From Mermis nigrescens (taxonomy: Eukaryota > Nematoda > Enoplea > Mermithida > Mermithidae), in the NCBI GenBank assembly GCA_036768485.1, contig JAVLUZ010000273.1:1385955-1449954 (forward strand): 64,000 nucleotides of DNA. The letters run 5' to 3'. The notes beneath the pieces were generated by a model. That model was given only the letters and a program-made list of their open reading frames with translations, did no database searches and had not been told where the DNA came from. A program made the translations under genes and the position numbers. Of this stretch, positions 34,001 through 45,436 are shown piece after piece. The number at the start of each line of letters is the position of its first letter. Position 1 is the stretch's first letter.

Positions 34001-37000
34001 AAACATTCCTGCGGGGTGTAAACGTTTCAAGGAAAAGAAAACATTATCAAACCCCTAAAATAATGTATGATTACTTTATGTATTTTAATATTGTAAAAAG
34101 CAATAGATAGTTAATTGATAGGTTGCTCAACGAGTCGGTCGGATCAGGAGGTCCTTAAGCACCGTTACGACGAAATACCCGAAGAGCAGACCATCGTTGA
34201 CGGCGCTCCATCGACGAGGTATATCAGAAGACGCGGACCACGAACGACAATCAGGCCTAGTCAGCTGGACTTGCTGAACAGAATTTTTGGCAATACCCCG
34301 AAGCCGTCGAAGCATGCTCGTGCCAAATTAGCACTTGAAACTGGCTTGAGCATGCGCGTCATACAAGTATGATAATAAACTTGAGTTTCATTAATTGTAA
34401 TTACGAGTATGTAAGCACTCCTTGCTAGAATTCATGTTACTCGTATATGTCTTATTTTTGTACATTCGTTCTTTTATTCACGAATTGAAGCAAAAAAAGT
34501 TGGACTCCTTGTATGCTAGAAATCTTTGTTGATAACGCGTGATTCGCTCTAATTAAGCATTAGGTCTTCCGCGTTTGTCTCAGCTACTGAGATTATAAAC
34601 GCTACCCACTTCAAAATATTTTCCCTAAATTGAATACTAAGGTACATACTTTACTGTTTTAAATTACCGTTCGTCTGATCACATAATTCAAATTTAAAAA
34701 TTTCATTCAAAGAAAGATAATACTGTTAAAAGTGTATTAAATGACATTTCTTAGCGAAAATCCGCGCGTAAAAATTTGTCAAGTCTAGATTAAGATAAAT
34801 TGGCACATAGCTGGCCGCCCTATTTTGGGGAGACCAACACCAATTTTGGGGGGACTAAGCCCAAAAAGGCTATAAATAGCACAAAATAACGTTAAAAAAG
34901 TCCTATTTTTCCGATTTTTCTGAATTTTGGGGGCCAGACCCCCTATTCCCCCAGTGATACGTGCCTGAAGATAAACAAATAAGTTCTGCTCTATTATTTG
35001 TCTTCCCGCACATGAAGCAGTGCACAAACAGACTATCAAAGAAAAATACTCCGATGGAACAAAAACGACGAATATATTTGGGATTGTGGATTAAGGATGT
35101 AAAAAGAGAGGACTTGGAAAAAGCTATCTATGCGTATGTGTCCGTGCCCTTAGCGGCCAAGATGCGCCGCGACGCGATACCGTGTTAAAATTGTCACTTT
35201 TGAGCCATTATTCGCTTTTTGTGCAGTAGCTCAACGTGAAAAGCGAGTGAATGTAAAAGAAAATCTCGCTTTTTAAAACGGTCGCGCGTCTCGAAAAGCG
35301 AGACTATTTAAGCTCTGTGTCTACTGAAAAAGGTTATTTTTAGATGCCCGAAAACCCATTTTCTCCTACCGGCCCGATTCTGCGGCCATTAAATGTACAT
35401 ATAACGGCTTTAAATTTTGGGGTAAGGGTTTCCTCCACGGCCATTTTCCAGGGCGGGGGGGGTAGTTAAACTCCAATTTCTTGGCAAAATGGTCAGAAAA
35501 CACCCAGAAACGGCCGAAAATTTAATTTTCCCAAAAAATCAAGTGGGGGTGGGTCAAAATTTACTGTCTTCTGGGAAGGGTTGGGGCTCCTAATTTCAGG
35601 TGGGGATCCACCATACCCGTGTTACATGTATGGCGACCATTCCGATTCTCCAACTGTCTTAATTTTTCGACCAGTGTTATAAAAAGTTCTTTTTTGACTC
35701 ACAAAATTCGCGATTCACCAACAGTCGGTGTCCGGCAAAAATATATAGTGGAGAAATTCATCATGAAAAAATTCATCGTCAGAATTTGTCGTGAAGTAAA
35801 ATTCATCGTCTTGAAACTGAACTACGGGAAAATACATCGTTAAAACAGAATATGAGAATAAAACTGCTAAATTTTATTGTCAAAATGAAACAAAAAATGG
35901 ATGAAGAAAACATAATTAAAAGATGAAATTATGGGCTAATCTTCGAAGATAATCCATTCTGTCACGGTTAACGCACTGGAAGTAAAATAAGTTTGTAGTG
36001 TAAACTTTGCAGATTAACAATAAATAAATAGTGCAAACTTCGCACTACTTCAACTAATTTTCGTTTTCCTTCCTCACTGAGCAAATATTCGAGCGGCATG
36101 ACAACAGTATCAACAAAAACTACTTGAATAGAAAGCCAGAAAGCAAAGAGTGACCTCTTGACTCCAGAAGTTTACAGTATCTAGCTTTTCTTGTTTACAA
36201 AACACATTGAACATTACAACAAGAAATTTAACCCTCCTCCTTCCTTAACATGTCCACACAATGAAGTTGCTCACGATGAATTTACTTACGAAGAATTTTA
36301 CCTGACGATGAATTATGAACGATGAATTTTCTCACGATGAAATTTCCGTAAATCCCAACAGTCCCATTTCTCTGTCCATCTCAATTCTCAGGCCGTCCTA
36401 ACTTTTCGTCCACATTAATTGTTTTTGATACCTAACGTTTTCATTCATTTTTCACATTCTTCTGCTTACACTTGTCTTAATCCGATTCATTTTAATGCTA
36501 CTTTTTACGTTGATTACTTCTTTTTTCAGGTATGGTACGTTGCATAATAATGTGGTACGTTTATCCGACTAGCAGACGAGTGGATTTGGTTGCATGGATG
36601 CAATGCACTTGGCGTTTGATTCAATTTTCTTGAAAATATCAGGGAAATAAAAATGGATATTATATATAGCTTTCTGCTCCAGAATGAAGAGTCATCTCAG
36701 AATTCAATATCATTTCGCCGATCAATATTTGTGTGCATTTTTCTTGATATGAGCTAGAAAAGATGGCTCGCTTCCTGTCTTTGTTTGAGTAATCAAAAAA
36801 CGATCAAATATTTAAAAGAATCAAAATTCTATTAGTTCATTAAATTAAGTTGATATGCTTTGAAAATCTACCGTCAAGATTGGCTCAATCAGGGTAATCA
36901 TGGATTTGCCGTTGATTATGTATGAGATTGATCTAATCTACTGATTACTGATAAATGCTAAGCATATTATTACTAGCAAAGAAAAATGCTCCGATGGAAC

Positions 37001-40000
37001 AAAAAAGGGGAATATACTTGGGATTGTGAATTATCGAGGATGTAAAAGGAGGGCACTAGGAAAAATCTCCCTATGTTATATGCCAAAAATCGCAAAATAT
37101 GTTAAAAATCAGAATGCAAAAAATCGAAGTATATTCTGCGGTCTCTGAAAAAACGTATTATCTTAAAATAATTTTCTCTGATTGACATAATATCTTAAAA
37201 GCATATTACGTAATGCAACTTTTTGCAGACTTCATTCAACTTTGAGTTGCTTAATAATGTGACTGAAAGTGAAATGCTGTTAACAAATCATAATTAAGTT
37301 GTTCGTATTCTATTATTACTAAGCATGTCACTTAGCAGATACAGCCATTCTAAGTGTCAAAGTGCAAGCAATATTCAAATTACCAAAAAATTGATTGAAA
37401 AAAGCAGCGAATTAGCAATGCAGTAGCTAAGCAAATTGAATGAAATAGTACATATCGATGCATTCAAGACAATCGATGATATTGTTGGTTCAGAGCAGTA
37501 GGAAACACGGAAGCTGACGTGCAACAGACCTTATGTAGATACTCTTTTACACATGTCTACAACAATCGTTTACTAAACTTTTACATTTTTCAAAGGCCGC
37601 AGAATATACTTCGATTTTTTGCATTGTTTAGAGAAAGTCTGATTTAACTTCACACAAGAGTGTAAAGAATTTTAGTGGGATTAATAATTTCGACATTGCT
37701 CTGACATAACGATCAGCATTTATTAAGAAATGAAACCTCTATAATGTTCTAAGAACAAATTAACATTAGGTGTTAATCACTTTACACTACTCTTCATGCG
37801 CCCCTAGCAGACGTATCACATCTGTTTCCATATATATTTTACGACTTTAGGGAAAAAATAAGTTACTGTGAGGCTCTAGAATGAGGCTTATTATATAGTA
37901 TAAACTTTACACTAGCAACGAGTGTAAAGAAGATTTTAGTCGGATTTGTAAATTCAATATTACTCGGATATTACAATCAACATTCATGAACAAATTACGT
38001 CTCCATAACGGTTTAATGACATATAGACACAGATGTAAACCACTTTACATTACTGTTGAGTGTAAACAAGCACGCCCAGCTGACGTCCCTTATTTAATTC
38101 CATGTAAATTTTCAGATTTCGGCAAAAAATTCAGGTTTTCGCAAAGCTCTAGAACGAAGATTAATTAGCAGTGTAAACTTTACACAACCGCCTAGTGTAA
38201 AGAGGATTTTATTCCGATTTGTAAATCTCATATTACTAGGATATTATTATCAACATTTATGAAAAAATTGCATGTCTACAATGGTCTGAGGACAAATAAA
38301 CAATGAGTGTAAGGTAATTTACATCACTGTTGGATGTAAACAAACGCGCCTACGTGACGTCTCACATTTAATTCTTTGAAAATTTCTAGACTCCAGGAAA
38401 AAATTAGGTTTCTGGAATGCTCAAAAACGAAGATAAATACATATATAGTGTAAACTTCATGTAAACACTCAGTGTAAAGAAGATTTTGGTCAGATTCGTA
38501 ATTTTGATATTGTCCCGATATTACGATTAATATTTATGAAAAAAATTAAGTCTCCATAATCATCTATGGGCAAACTAACAATAGGTGTAAACCACTTTAC
38601 AACACTGTAGAGTGTAAACATATGCGCCAGACTGGCATATCAAATTTGGTTCCTGGTCCATTTCTAGACTTGATAATCGTGTCCCTGACTCATAACCGGA
38701 GAAGCAGGCAGAAAAAAACAAGACAGAAACGCATTTTAAACACCAAATTTTTGACTTTACACTCGCTAAATATTAATGTATAGACAATTTGCTTTGACAT
38801 GCACCCGATATAAAGCACTTTATTTTTATTCTATTGGACTTATCCCAACTTCTGGACGGAGAAAGTGGCGAACAAAAAACGCAACAAAAACGTATTTTCC
38901 ATCATTTAGAACACTGTAAACTTTAAAATTCCGTACCGAACTCCCCATTGAGTTTAAAGAAATTCGGTTTGATACAATTTGTAGGTTTTAAATCATAGTA
39001 CATTCCTGTGTGCCAAAATTCTCTTGCAAAAATTATTTGGTATGATTTATTAATCAAAGTTCGGAAAAAACGTGTTTTTTCGCCCATTTTTTACCTTTGA
39101 TTTCGAACTTTACACCCTCATAAATAACTCAATATTGCGTTTTTTTAAATGCGGTTTGCTGCGATGTGTAGCCCCTTAAAGGCACTCTATTACTGCTGTA
39201 TTCAATTTACCCAGACTCAAAAGCGGAAAAATTTGGCAATGAAATCTTAGTTAAAATCCGTTTTTTACACCATCAACTAGAGTGTAAACTTTAAACCCCA
39301 GGATCTAACTCACCATAGAGCGTAAAAGACTTTGCTTGTATGCAGAATGTAGCCCTTGATCCGCTCTACATTTCTGTCAGAAAACATTTCAAAAAACTCA
39401 TAACCGGAATTAGTATCAGACATAAGCAGATTGTAAACTCGACCAAAATGTGCTTTTTCACCCCCAGATTTTCGCACTCTTTACACTCCCATTCGAGAAC
39501 TAATGCGACTTTCAACAAACAAAATAAAAACAATTTGGAGCATCCCTTCCTCTACAAATCTGTGCCATTAATTTATTTGAGGAGTCAATACTGAGTTGTC
39601 CACATGCCGTCTAAAAAACCTCCCAAAATTCATCCCATGTTATAACGTTACACAAGAACTTTACACCTTCTTTACACAGCCAGTTTTGAGTTTCAAGAAA
39701 AACAAAAAAACACGGGCAGCGAATTTTTTTATTATCTATCTTTTAAAAAACCGCACCTTCTGGATGTGTCGTGTTATAGCTGTAGGGGGTGTACAGGTGT
39801 TAGGGTTACCCAAGTATATTATAGGTACGCGCTAACGCGCTACCTATGACTAGGTTTTGTTAATAGCACTTAATTAGAAATTTTATAAATGCCAATAAAT
39901 TCAAAGAATTGCATTTCTAAATTTAGTCAAGTTTCAGAGACTTTGATATATAATTCATAGAGCAAATTCAAGTGTTGTAAATATGATTAAACAAAATGTG

Positions 40001-40952
40001 CTTTGAAAACGTAATCTTTTCCACATGACCGTGTAGTATTTCTTTTAAGGATTTCAAACGACACTTAGCTGGCAGTTTAGTGTAATTATGAATTGATCTT
40101 GTACAACAAACAAAAATTGTTGATTTACTGCAGCTGAAAATTCTTAGTGGAAAACGCAAATTCTTGAGAAATGAACTTTATTTGTCTATAAAGTAAAATA
40201 TAGTTATTTCTAATGCTAAATATGCATACGTGGGCAGCAAGAAAATTCTGGGGGGGGGTGCAAGATTTTTTTGAAAGTCAAAAAATGGTCTTAAAAATAG
40301 TGGTATGGCGATAAAAACATCATTTTTCGATGTTTCTCATCAAGCACTATCCATTGGCATCAAAAAATTGCGAAAAAAAAACGAAAAAATTTTCAAAAAT
40401 CGAATTCTGGGGGGGTATTTTGATTTCTGGGGGGTATTTCGGTTTCTAGGGGGTGAATACCCCCGAACCCCCCCTTACGCCCAGGTGTGTATATATGTAT
40501 CTTGTTGCAAGTAATTTGGCTTTGTTGGGCTCTTGTGTCTCGTAATTCAACTTAGACATATTTAAAAAATTCAAAAAATTATATAGATTATAAAATCTTA
40601 ATTTTTGTCAGTTAACAGTTGCCTTAGTTCAGATAGGTTATAAAAGACACTAAAATTATATTGAACATTAAAAATGTATGAAAATATGAAATATATAAAT
40701 ATATAAATTCAATTATTTAGAAATTGTAGGTTTCAAAACCGACGCAGCAAAGAGCGACGTCTAAAACACTTATGCAATAGATTAAGAGAATTTGAAGGAA
40801 CATCGACCAACAAGATTGCTGAACAACGATCGATAGATTTGGGCAGCGGTTCAACGTCCTTGGATGCTTACGTCGCTTTGGACGATTTTATGGAATCAGA
40901 TGACAATCTTTTAGATGACAACGATAAGTTTGATACTGATGATAAAAGTTAG
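28013..40952 (+). CDS. mec-3: LIM-homeodomain transcription factor, MEC-3-like
   Basis: Exons 28013-28179, 31143-31507, 34122-34371 and 40730-40952 give about 334 residues (C. elegans MEC-3 is of similar size). LIM1 spans residues 3-53 with ligands C3, C6, H24, C27, C30, C33, C50 and D53. LIM2 spans 63-119 (C63, C66, H86, C89, C92, C95, C116, H119). The homeodomain spans about 214-273, starting RRGPRTTI and containing [18 protein letters not shown]. An acidic tail follows. The [17 protein letters not shown] and RRLKHLCN blocks favour MEC-3 over Lhx1/5. MEC-3 is a nuclear factor specifying touch-receptor neurons with UNC-86. Introns 1 and 2 are GT-AG and in phase. Intron 3 starts AT at 34372, splitting the invariant Trp48 codon. 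Only two residues precede LIM1, so an upstream exon is likely. The gene could be damaged if the donor is truly AT. Confidence 0.88.
28762..30212. mobile_element. hAT element in mec-3 intron 1 (1.45 kb)
   Basis: A perfect 8-bp duplication GCTCTCAC lies at 28754-28761 and 30213-30220. The ends are CAGGGACGTAGCCAGG and, inverted, CAGAGGCATAGCCAGG. The interior has CGGCGCTTCG-type hairpins (28898, 30012). No transposase was recognised. Confidence 0.9.
30593..31084. mobile_element. Probable hAT MITE in mec-3 intron 1, CAGTGGCGGAT family
   Basis: The left end CAAACGCGGATTTAG and the inverted right end CAGTGGCAGATCCAGG are related. The flanking octamers CATGGGAA and CGTAAGAA agree at five of eight positions. 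It ends 58 bp before the second LIM exon. Confidence 0.5.
31508..34121. other. mec-3 intron 2: repeats only
   Basis: Canonical GTGAGC donor and GATAG acceptor. It contains degraded G-rich MITE material (31525-31640 and 32275-32400), the G-rich minisatellite (32695-32945) and AT-rich sequence. No other exon was recognised. Confidence 0.5.
32695..32945 (+). repeat. GTTGGGACGGTGGCC minisatellite
   Basis: About 12 degenerate G-rich units of 16-20 bp. Related GGCAATGTTGGGAC units occur at 42510-42635, and the inverted form (CCCAACATTGCCACC) at 41690-41790. Confidence 0.8.
34800..34967 (+). mobile_element. CAGGCACGTAG-family MITE (copy 3), mec-3 intron 3
   Basis: A perfect 8-bp duplication AAGATAAA lies at 34792-34799 and 34968-34975. 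The left end is slightly decayed (TTGGCACATAGC) and the right end is CGTGCCTG. 168 bp. Confidence 0.9.
35035..35130 (+). repeat. Solo fragment of the composite-repeat arm
   Basis: AAAGAAAAATACTCCGATGG to AAAGAGAGGACTTGG matches the outer part of the inverted-repeat arm. No partner arm or array was found nearby. Confidence 0.65.
35740..36350. repeat. Inverted clusters of ATTCATCG repeats
   Basis: AAATTCATC(G/A)TGA units recur on the left (35755-35845) and their complement, CGATGAATTT, on the right (36255-36345). The bracketed interior includes a scrap of the GTGTAAA array (about 35990-36055). This is probably a small foldback-type element; no target duplication was found. Confidence 0.5.
36973..39849 (+). 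mobile_element. Composite repeat (copy 4) in mec-3 intron 3
   Basis: The left tip CTAGCAAAG is at 36973. The spacer is nearly identical to copy 2 (AGGAAACACGGAAGCTGACG). The inverted arm is cut short near 37647, and the array follows directly. The 38160-39845 part closely matches 22440-24112 and the complement of 50568-52150. The stem-loop lies at 39823-39845. It adds about 2.9 kb to the intron that splits the homeobox. Confidence 0.75.
40225..40499 (+). mobile_element. hAT-like MITE, TGGGCAGCA family (copy 3)
   Basis: The ends are CATACGTGGGC and, inverted, CACACCTGGGC. The flanking octamers TAAATATG and TATATATG differ at one base. It lies in mec-3 intron 3, about 230 bp before the last exon. 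Confidence 0.8.
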
Positions 40953-42140
40953 GACGGTGTTTTATATATTGAATCTCAATTTTGACTGGAAAAGCATAAG
41001 TAAGTTTTTCTTATTGAAGCAGAGGTGCTACTACAAAATTTCAAATGGATACTTTGAAGTCTAAGCCGTGAGTTCAATGTTATATTGTTTCTCAACTATA
41101 TCTAAGATTAGCGCAAATAGTGAGCAAGAGAGTCCGAGTTAACAGGGCTGGTCCCAGGAATTTTTTTGAGGGGGCTAACCAACATTTTTATATCATGCTA
41201 TATAGAAGAAAAATTGACTCAAATTACGTGAATTTACTATGAAATCAATGATCTATATATTTTCAGAGCTGGTGAAAGCTTTTCTGAATATTATAATAAT
41301 GATATTCTGTAGACACGTGTATATCAGTCATGCGCACGCAAACATAACGTGCAACCCTTATTTCAAAAATATTAATTTTATGTTGATTTCTTGAAACTTT
41401 CCAGTTTTTACGGCGAGCGCGTATATTGGCGGTCCGCTTGTAAGCATCGCTGGATAAAAATCATATGCCTATTTCGTTCTATGAAAACAATGAATTTTTC
41501 CATTATTTCCCTGCCTTTTATACAGTCCGATAGAGTAAACGCACATTCATTTTCCAATTAAATCCTTTTGATTGTTTAGAGAAACAAGCAAACTGTTTTG
41601 ATAAATCATCCGTAGATGGACTTATGACCGCCCTGCAGCAGTCGCAACTTCCTGATAGTTTTGTACACAAATCTTTGGTCTTGTCCCAACATTGCCACCG
41701 CGAGTCCTAACACTGCCAGTGTCTCAACACTGCTCTGTCCTAATATTGCCACCGCGAATCCCAACATTGCTACCACGAGTCCTATCTTTGTCTCGCACAC
41801 TTACACAGCGATTCACGTATGGACGTTGTTGTATGGGGGCAGGGGGGTTTAAACCCCCTTAGGGTATTACTACCGAGGGGGTATTATCTCTATTGAGAAG
41901 TTAGAAGTTAGGTATTGAAGAGCACTCTAGAAACACAATAGTGTTCTAGACAACTTTGACCTAACAATACATCATAAATGCAACACAGAATTCCTATACA
42001 AAAAATTTAGGAAAATTCTGGGAGAGGATATGATGAGGCTAACATGGAGGAAAAAGCTGAAATACAATTCCAGGAGGTCTGTCAAATTTCGGGGAGTTTG
42101 AGTTTAAGGGATATTAAGCCCCCGCTCCTCACGACAACGT
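40953..42140. repeat. mec-3 downstream region and minisatellite
   Basis: No further exon was recognised. The inverted form of the GGTGGCAATGTTGGGAC minisatellite lies at about 41690-41790. G/C-run sequence at 41825-42120 resembles degraded MITE ends. No clear polyadenylation hexamer was identified just after the stop. Confidence 0.4.
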
Positions 42141-42151
42141 CCATGTGTGAC

Positions 42152-42403
42152 CATAGGTGGGCAGCACCGAAATTTTAGGGGGTGGTGCAAGATTTTCAGA
42201 GGTCAAAAAATGGCCTTAAAATGGTGGTGTGACGAAAAAAATATCATTTTTCAACTTTACTCATCGAGTACTATCCATTGGCATAAAAAATTGCGAAAAA
42301 CGAAAAAAATTTTAAAAATTGAATTGAGGGGGTTATTTTGATTTCTGGGGGGATTCGGCCTTCTGGGAGTGCATACCTCCTCCCGAACCCCTCCCCTACG
42401 GCC

Positions 42404-42410
<7 letters not shown>
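42152..42410 (+). mobile_element. hAT-like MITE, TGGGCAGCA family (copy 4)
   Basis: The ends are CATAGGTGGGC and, inverted, CACATGTGGCC. The left octamer is TGTGTGAC (42144-42151); the right octamer, TGTGTGTG, is the first unit of a long TG microsatellite. Confidence 0.7.

Positions 42411-42482
<72 letters not shown>
42405..42482 (+). repeat. (TG)n microsatellite
   Basis: About 39 dinucleotides, with one TTT interruption near 42440. It begins at the right edge of a MITE. Confidence 0.95.
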
Positions 42483-42485
<3 letters not shown>

Positions 42486-42509
42486 GTTGGAACTCACGGC
42501 GGCAATGCT

Positions 42510-42635
42510 GGCGCTCAGGTCGGCACTTTTGGGACAGTGGCAATGTTGGGACCCGTGGTGGCAATGTTGTTGGGACTTGCAGCGGCAATGTTGGGACTGG
42601 TGGCAATGTTGAGACGGTGGCAGTATTGAGACTAC
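42510..42635 (+). repeat. GGCAATGTTGGGAC minisatellite
   Basis: About seven degenerate units of 15-21 bp, related to the arrays at 32.7 and 41.7 kb. Confidence 0.7.
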
Positions 42636-42689
42636 ACCAAATTTTTGAACAAGATAGACCTGAACTTTTTATTGGAACTAGTTTAACCA

Positions 42690-42860
42690 AGCCAGGCTTA
42701 AGCTAGGCTTAAGCCTGGCTTAAACCTGAGAAGTCAGGTTGATCCTGGTTTGTAGTTCAAGCCAGGCTTATACCATACTTAATTGAAACCGATAAGCCAG
42801 GCTTAGGCCACGTTTATCGTTAAGCCAGGCTTAAACCTGCATATTGAAACCGAGCCCTGA
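42690..42860. repeat. Palindromic AAGCCTGGCTTAAG cluster
   Basis: Repeated AGCCAGGCTTA and its complement alternate, giving several overlapping dyads (for example around 42690-42722). Related sequence (TTTAAGCCTGGCTTAGGCC) occurs near 61950. Confidence 0.75.
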
Positions 42861-43319
42861 ATTAGAAAAAATTGTTTTCGCTTTTTAAAAAATTTTCTAG
42901 CAAATGGGGCGCTTCGCTGCCCCATCTGCAAGAAGTGTTTGTAAACAATATCTTAACCAGTAATTAGTATAAAAAATTGAATGACTCTGCAATGGATCGG
43001 CGAGCGGTTTTTATATTTTTTATATCTAGCTGAGCTGCCCGGCGTTGCCCTGGCTGAACTTAAGCCTGATAGCTGTATGGGATTGAGATGTCTCTTGTAT
43101 TTTTTTATTTTTTGGGACTTTTGATGTTTTTGGGATATTTCTAAAAAAATTGTTGGTAAAAACATATTGTATTTTTTACATTTTTTAAAATTGTCTTTTG
43201 TCAACCATTTCTTTGATTAAATCCATATTTCTGACGTTATAGAATGGTTCTGAGAATTCTTTATCCTAAATCATATTTTTGATGTTCTGGGATGTTCTGG
43301 AAATTATACCATTAGATTA

Positions 43320-43985
43320 TTTAGGATGTTAAAAAATTTTGTTTGATCATAACCATATTTTTAACGTTTTGGAATATTTAAAAAACTTTTTGGTCCAAAA
43401 CCATACTTTTGATGTTTTTGAAGGTTTAAAAATTTTTTTTGGTCAAAACCATATTTTTGATGTTTTGGGGTGTTTAAAAATTTTTTTGTTCAAAACCATT
43501 TTTTTGATGTTTTGGGATGTTTAAAGATTTTTTGGTGCAAACCATATTTGTGATGTTTTGGGACACCAATCTTACAGCACAGGATATGTTTTAGCACTGG
43601 GTATGGTATATCAGGTCCTATCTTGTAGCATGGGGTATGTTATATCACGTCCTATCCTGTAACACTGGGTATGTTATATCACGTCCTATCTTATAGCATG
43701 GGGCATGTTATATCACGTCCTATTGTATAGCATGGGGTATGTCACATCACGTCCTATTGTATAGCATTGAGTATGTTGTATCACGTCCTATCTTATAGCG
43801 TCGGGTTCAACTTTGTACAATGTTCAACTTTGCCCTCATTGTAAACAAATGCAAAATGTTGCATTTTAAATTAGCCGCTAGAAGCAAAAACATTTGGATT
43901 TGTATTTTCGAAAGCCGCAAGTTTGCTGCTTTCTTTCGAAAGCCGCATGTTTGCTGCTTTCTTTCGAAAGCCGCATGTTTGCTGC
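43320..43985 (+). repeat. Three adjacent tandem arrays
   Basis: 43320-43565 holds about five units of roughly 55 bp (AACCATATTTTTGATGTTTT). 43575-43805 holds about six units of roughly 42 bp (GGTATGTTATATCACGTCCT). 43905-43985 holds three units of about 28 bp (TTTCGAAAGCCGCATGTTTG). None is coding. Confidence 0.85.
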
Positions 43986-44699
43986 TTAAGATTGCTTCGC
44001 ATTAAATTTCACGCGCTGGTTTACAAGGTCAAAAATTTTGACTTGGTGCAAGCTCTTTTTCAGTGATTAATCATGTTTATAAGTACCCGTACGTGATTTC
44101 CTTTCAGCCCGTCTCATACATGTTTTATGATGCCAGATCGTATATTTAAAGTAGCGATATGGAATCAGCGGTCCCAGAAACCCCAGGGGCCAATTTTTGA
44201 AGCAACAGTCAATCTGTGCTTCTGCAAAAAGACAAAAACCTAAATTTTACGCTATGCATAGGGTACCTTTGGGCTCCCGTATCTCAGAAACCAATCTGTG
44301 AATTTTCTTCAAATTCTACAGTAAGGTCAGTCATAAGATATCCAATAACTGGTGAAAACTTTAAAAAAATTTATCCGCTGCGATTTGAGATATTTGATAA
44401 AATACACTTGTAAATCACGTTTTTCTTACGGCATTACATCAGTTTACACTGTAGTGTAAAGTGGTTCACACCAGTCGATAGCGCATAAAAAGTTGATCTA
44501 GGAGTGGCTTTAAAATTTTACCCTGCGGCAATTGCATAAGCGGCTAGAGCTACCAAAACCTTTTACATAAATCCGTAGTTTCCGTGTTTCACGAGTCCGA
44601 TCGAGCTATTTTAATCAAAAAATTGTAATTAGCGCCCGATAATACCCATTGAGTGAAAATATAAGTATCACAAAATTATCCAGTAAAAGCTTTTTTTGG

Positions 44700-44700
<1 letters not shown>
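43986..44700. other. No gene recognised
   Basis: Includes a short scrap of GTGTAAA-array sequence (TTTACACTGTAGTGTAAAG near 44445). Otherwise unremarkable. Confidence 0.35.
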
Positions 44701-44702
<2 letters not shown>

Positions 44703-44761
<59 letters not shown>

Positions 44762-44784
44762 ACACACACACACACACACACACT
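44703..44784 (+). repeat. (CA)n microsatellite
   Basis: About 40 dinucleotides with two short interruptions (CACTCACA, CACTTACA). It is complementary in type to the TG array 2.2 kb to the left. Confidence 0.95.
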
Positions 44785-45436
44785 TACACACAACTCGAAA
44801 TTAATATTATAGATAGACACAGCAACGCTCAACAAAAAACCCAGTTGCACTCGAAGTAATACATTTTTTTGTTACGTTGTTTACGCGAAAACGCAGAGTT
44901 TTCTGTCCACTTGTATGGGCGTAAGGGGCTTTGAAAAGGGAAGACATGTTCATAGGACCCGCAGAATTTAAAATATCTCCTCCTTAAAGCCAAAAAAAGT
45001 TTTGACATTTTCTTGCAATTTTTGAGATATTTTGACCCACCAGTTTTCTAAACTTGTTTTGTCGTGCGAAAGAATACAGTTTTTATTCAATTAGATCCTG
45101 TATCGGCCACATTTTCTATGGATGATTGATTTCATGGACAGAACACCTCTGCTAACGTCTTATTTGTACTAACTTATATTGTGATAGTTTACCTACTATA
45201 TTTGAAGTAAAGACGATTAAAAGCATACAACCGCAATAAAGAAATAAGGTAAGCGACCTGGACTCATATTCACAAATTCAAACTCACAATACGATTTCAA
45301 ACTAACAATCTCAAAATCTCATAATAAAAACATCTTATTTTATTTCGCACCTTTTTCTTGGACAGAAAAGCTTTATATTTATGAAATATCGGCGAGGTCT
45401 AAATCGTGTTTGTTCGAAGACGGATTTTTTATCTGA

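Noticed and set aside
34366..34380. U12-type AT-AC intron at the mec-3 homeobox
   Set aside because: The donor ATAATAAAC lacks the U12 ATATCC consensus and the acceptor is AG. A mutated or misread GT donor is simpler.
42271..42706. Open frames of 122-139 residues with long VCVCVC or THTHTH runs
   Set aside because: They are translations of the TG microsatellite and MITE ends.
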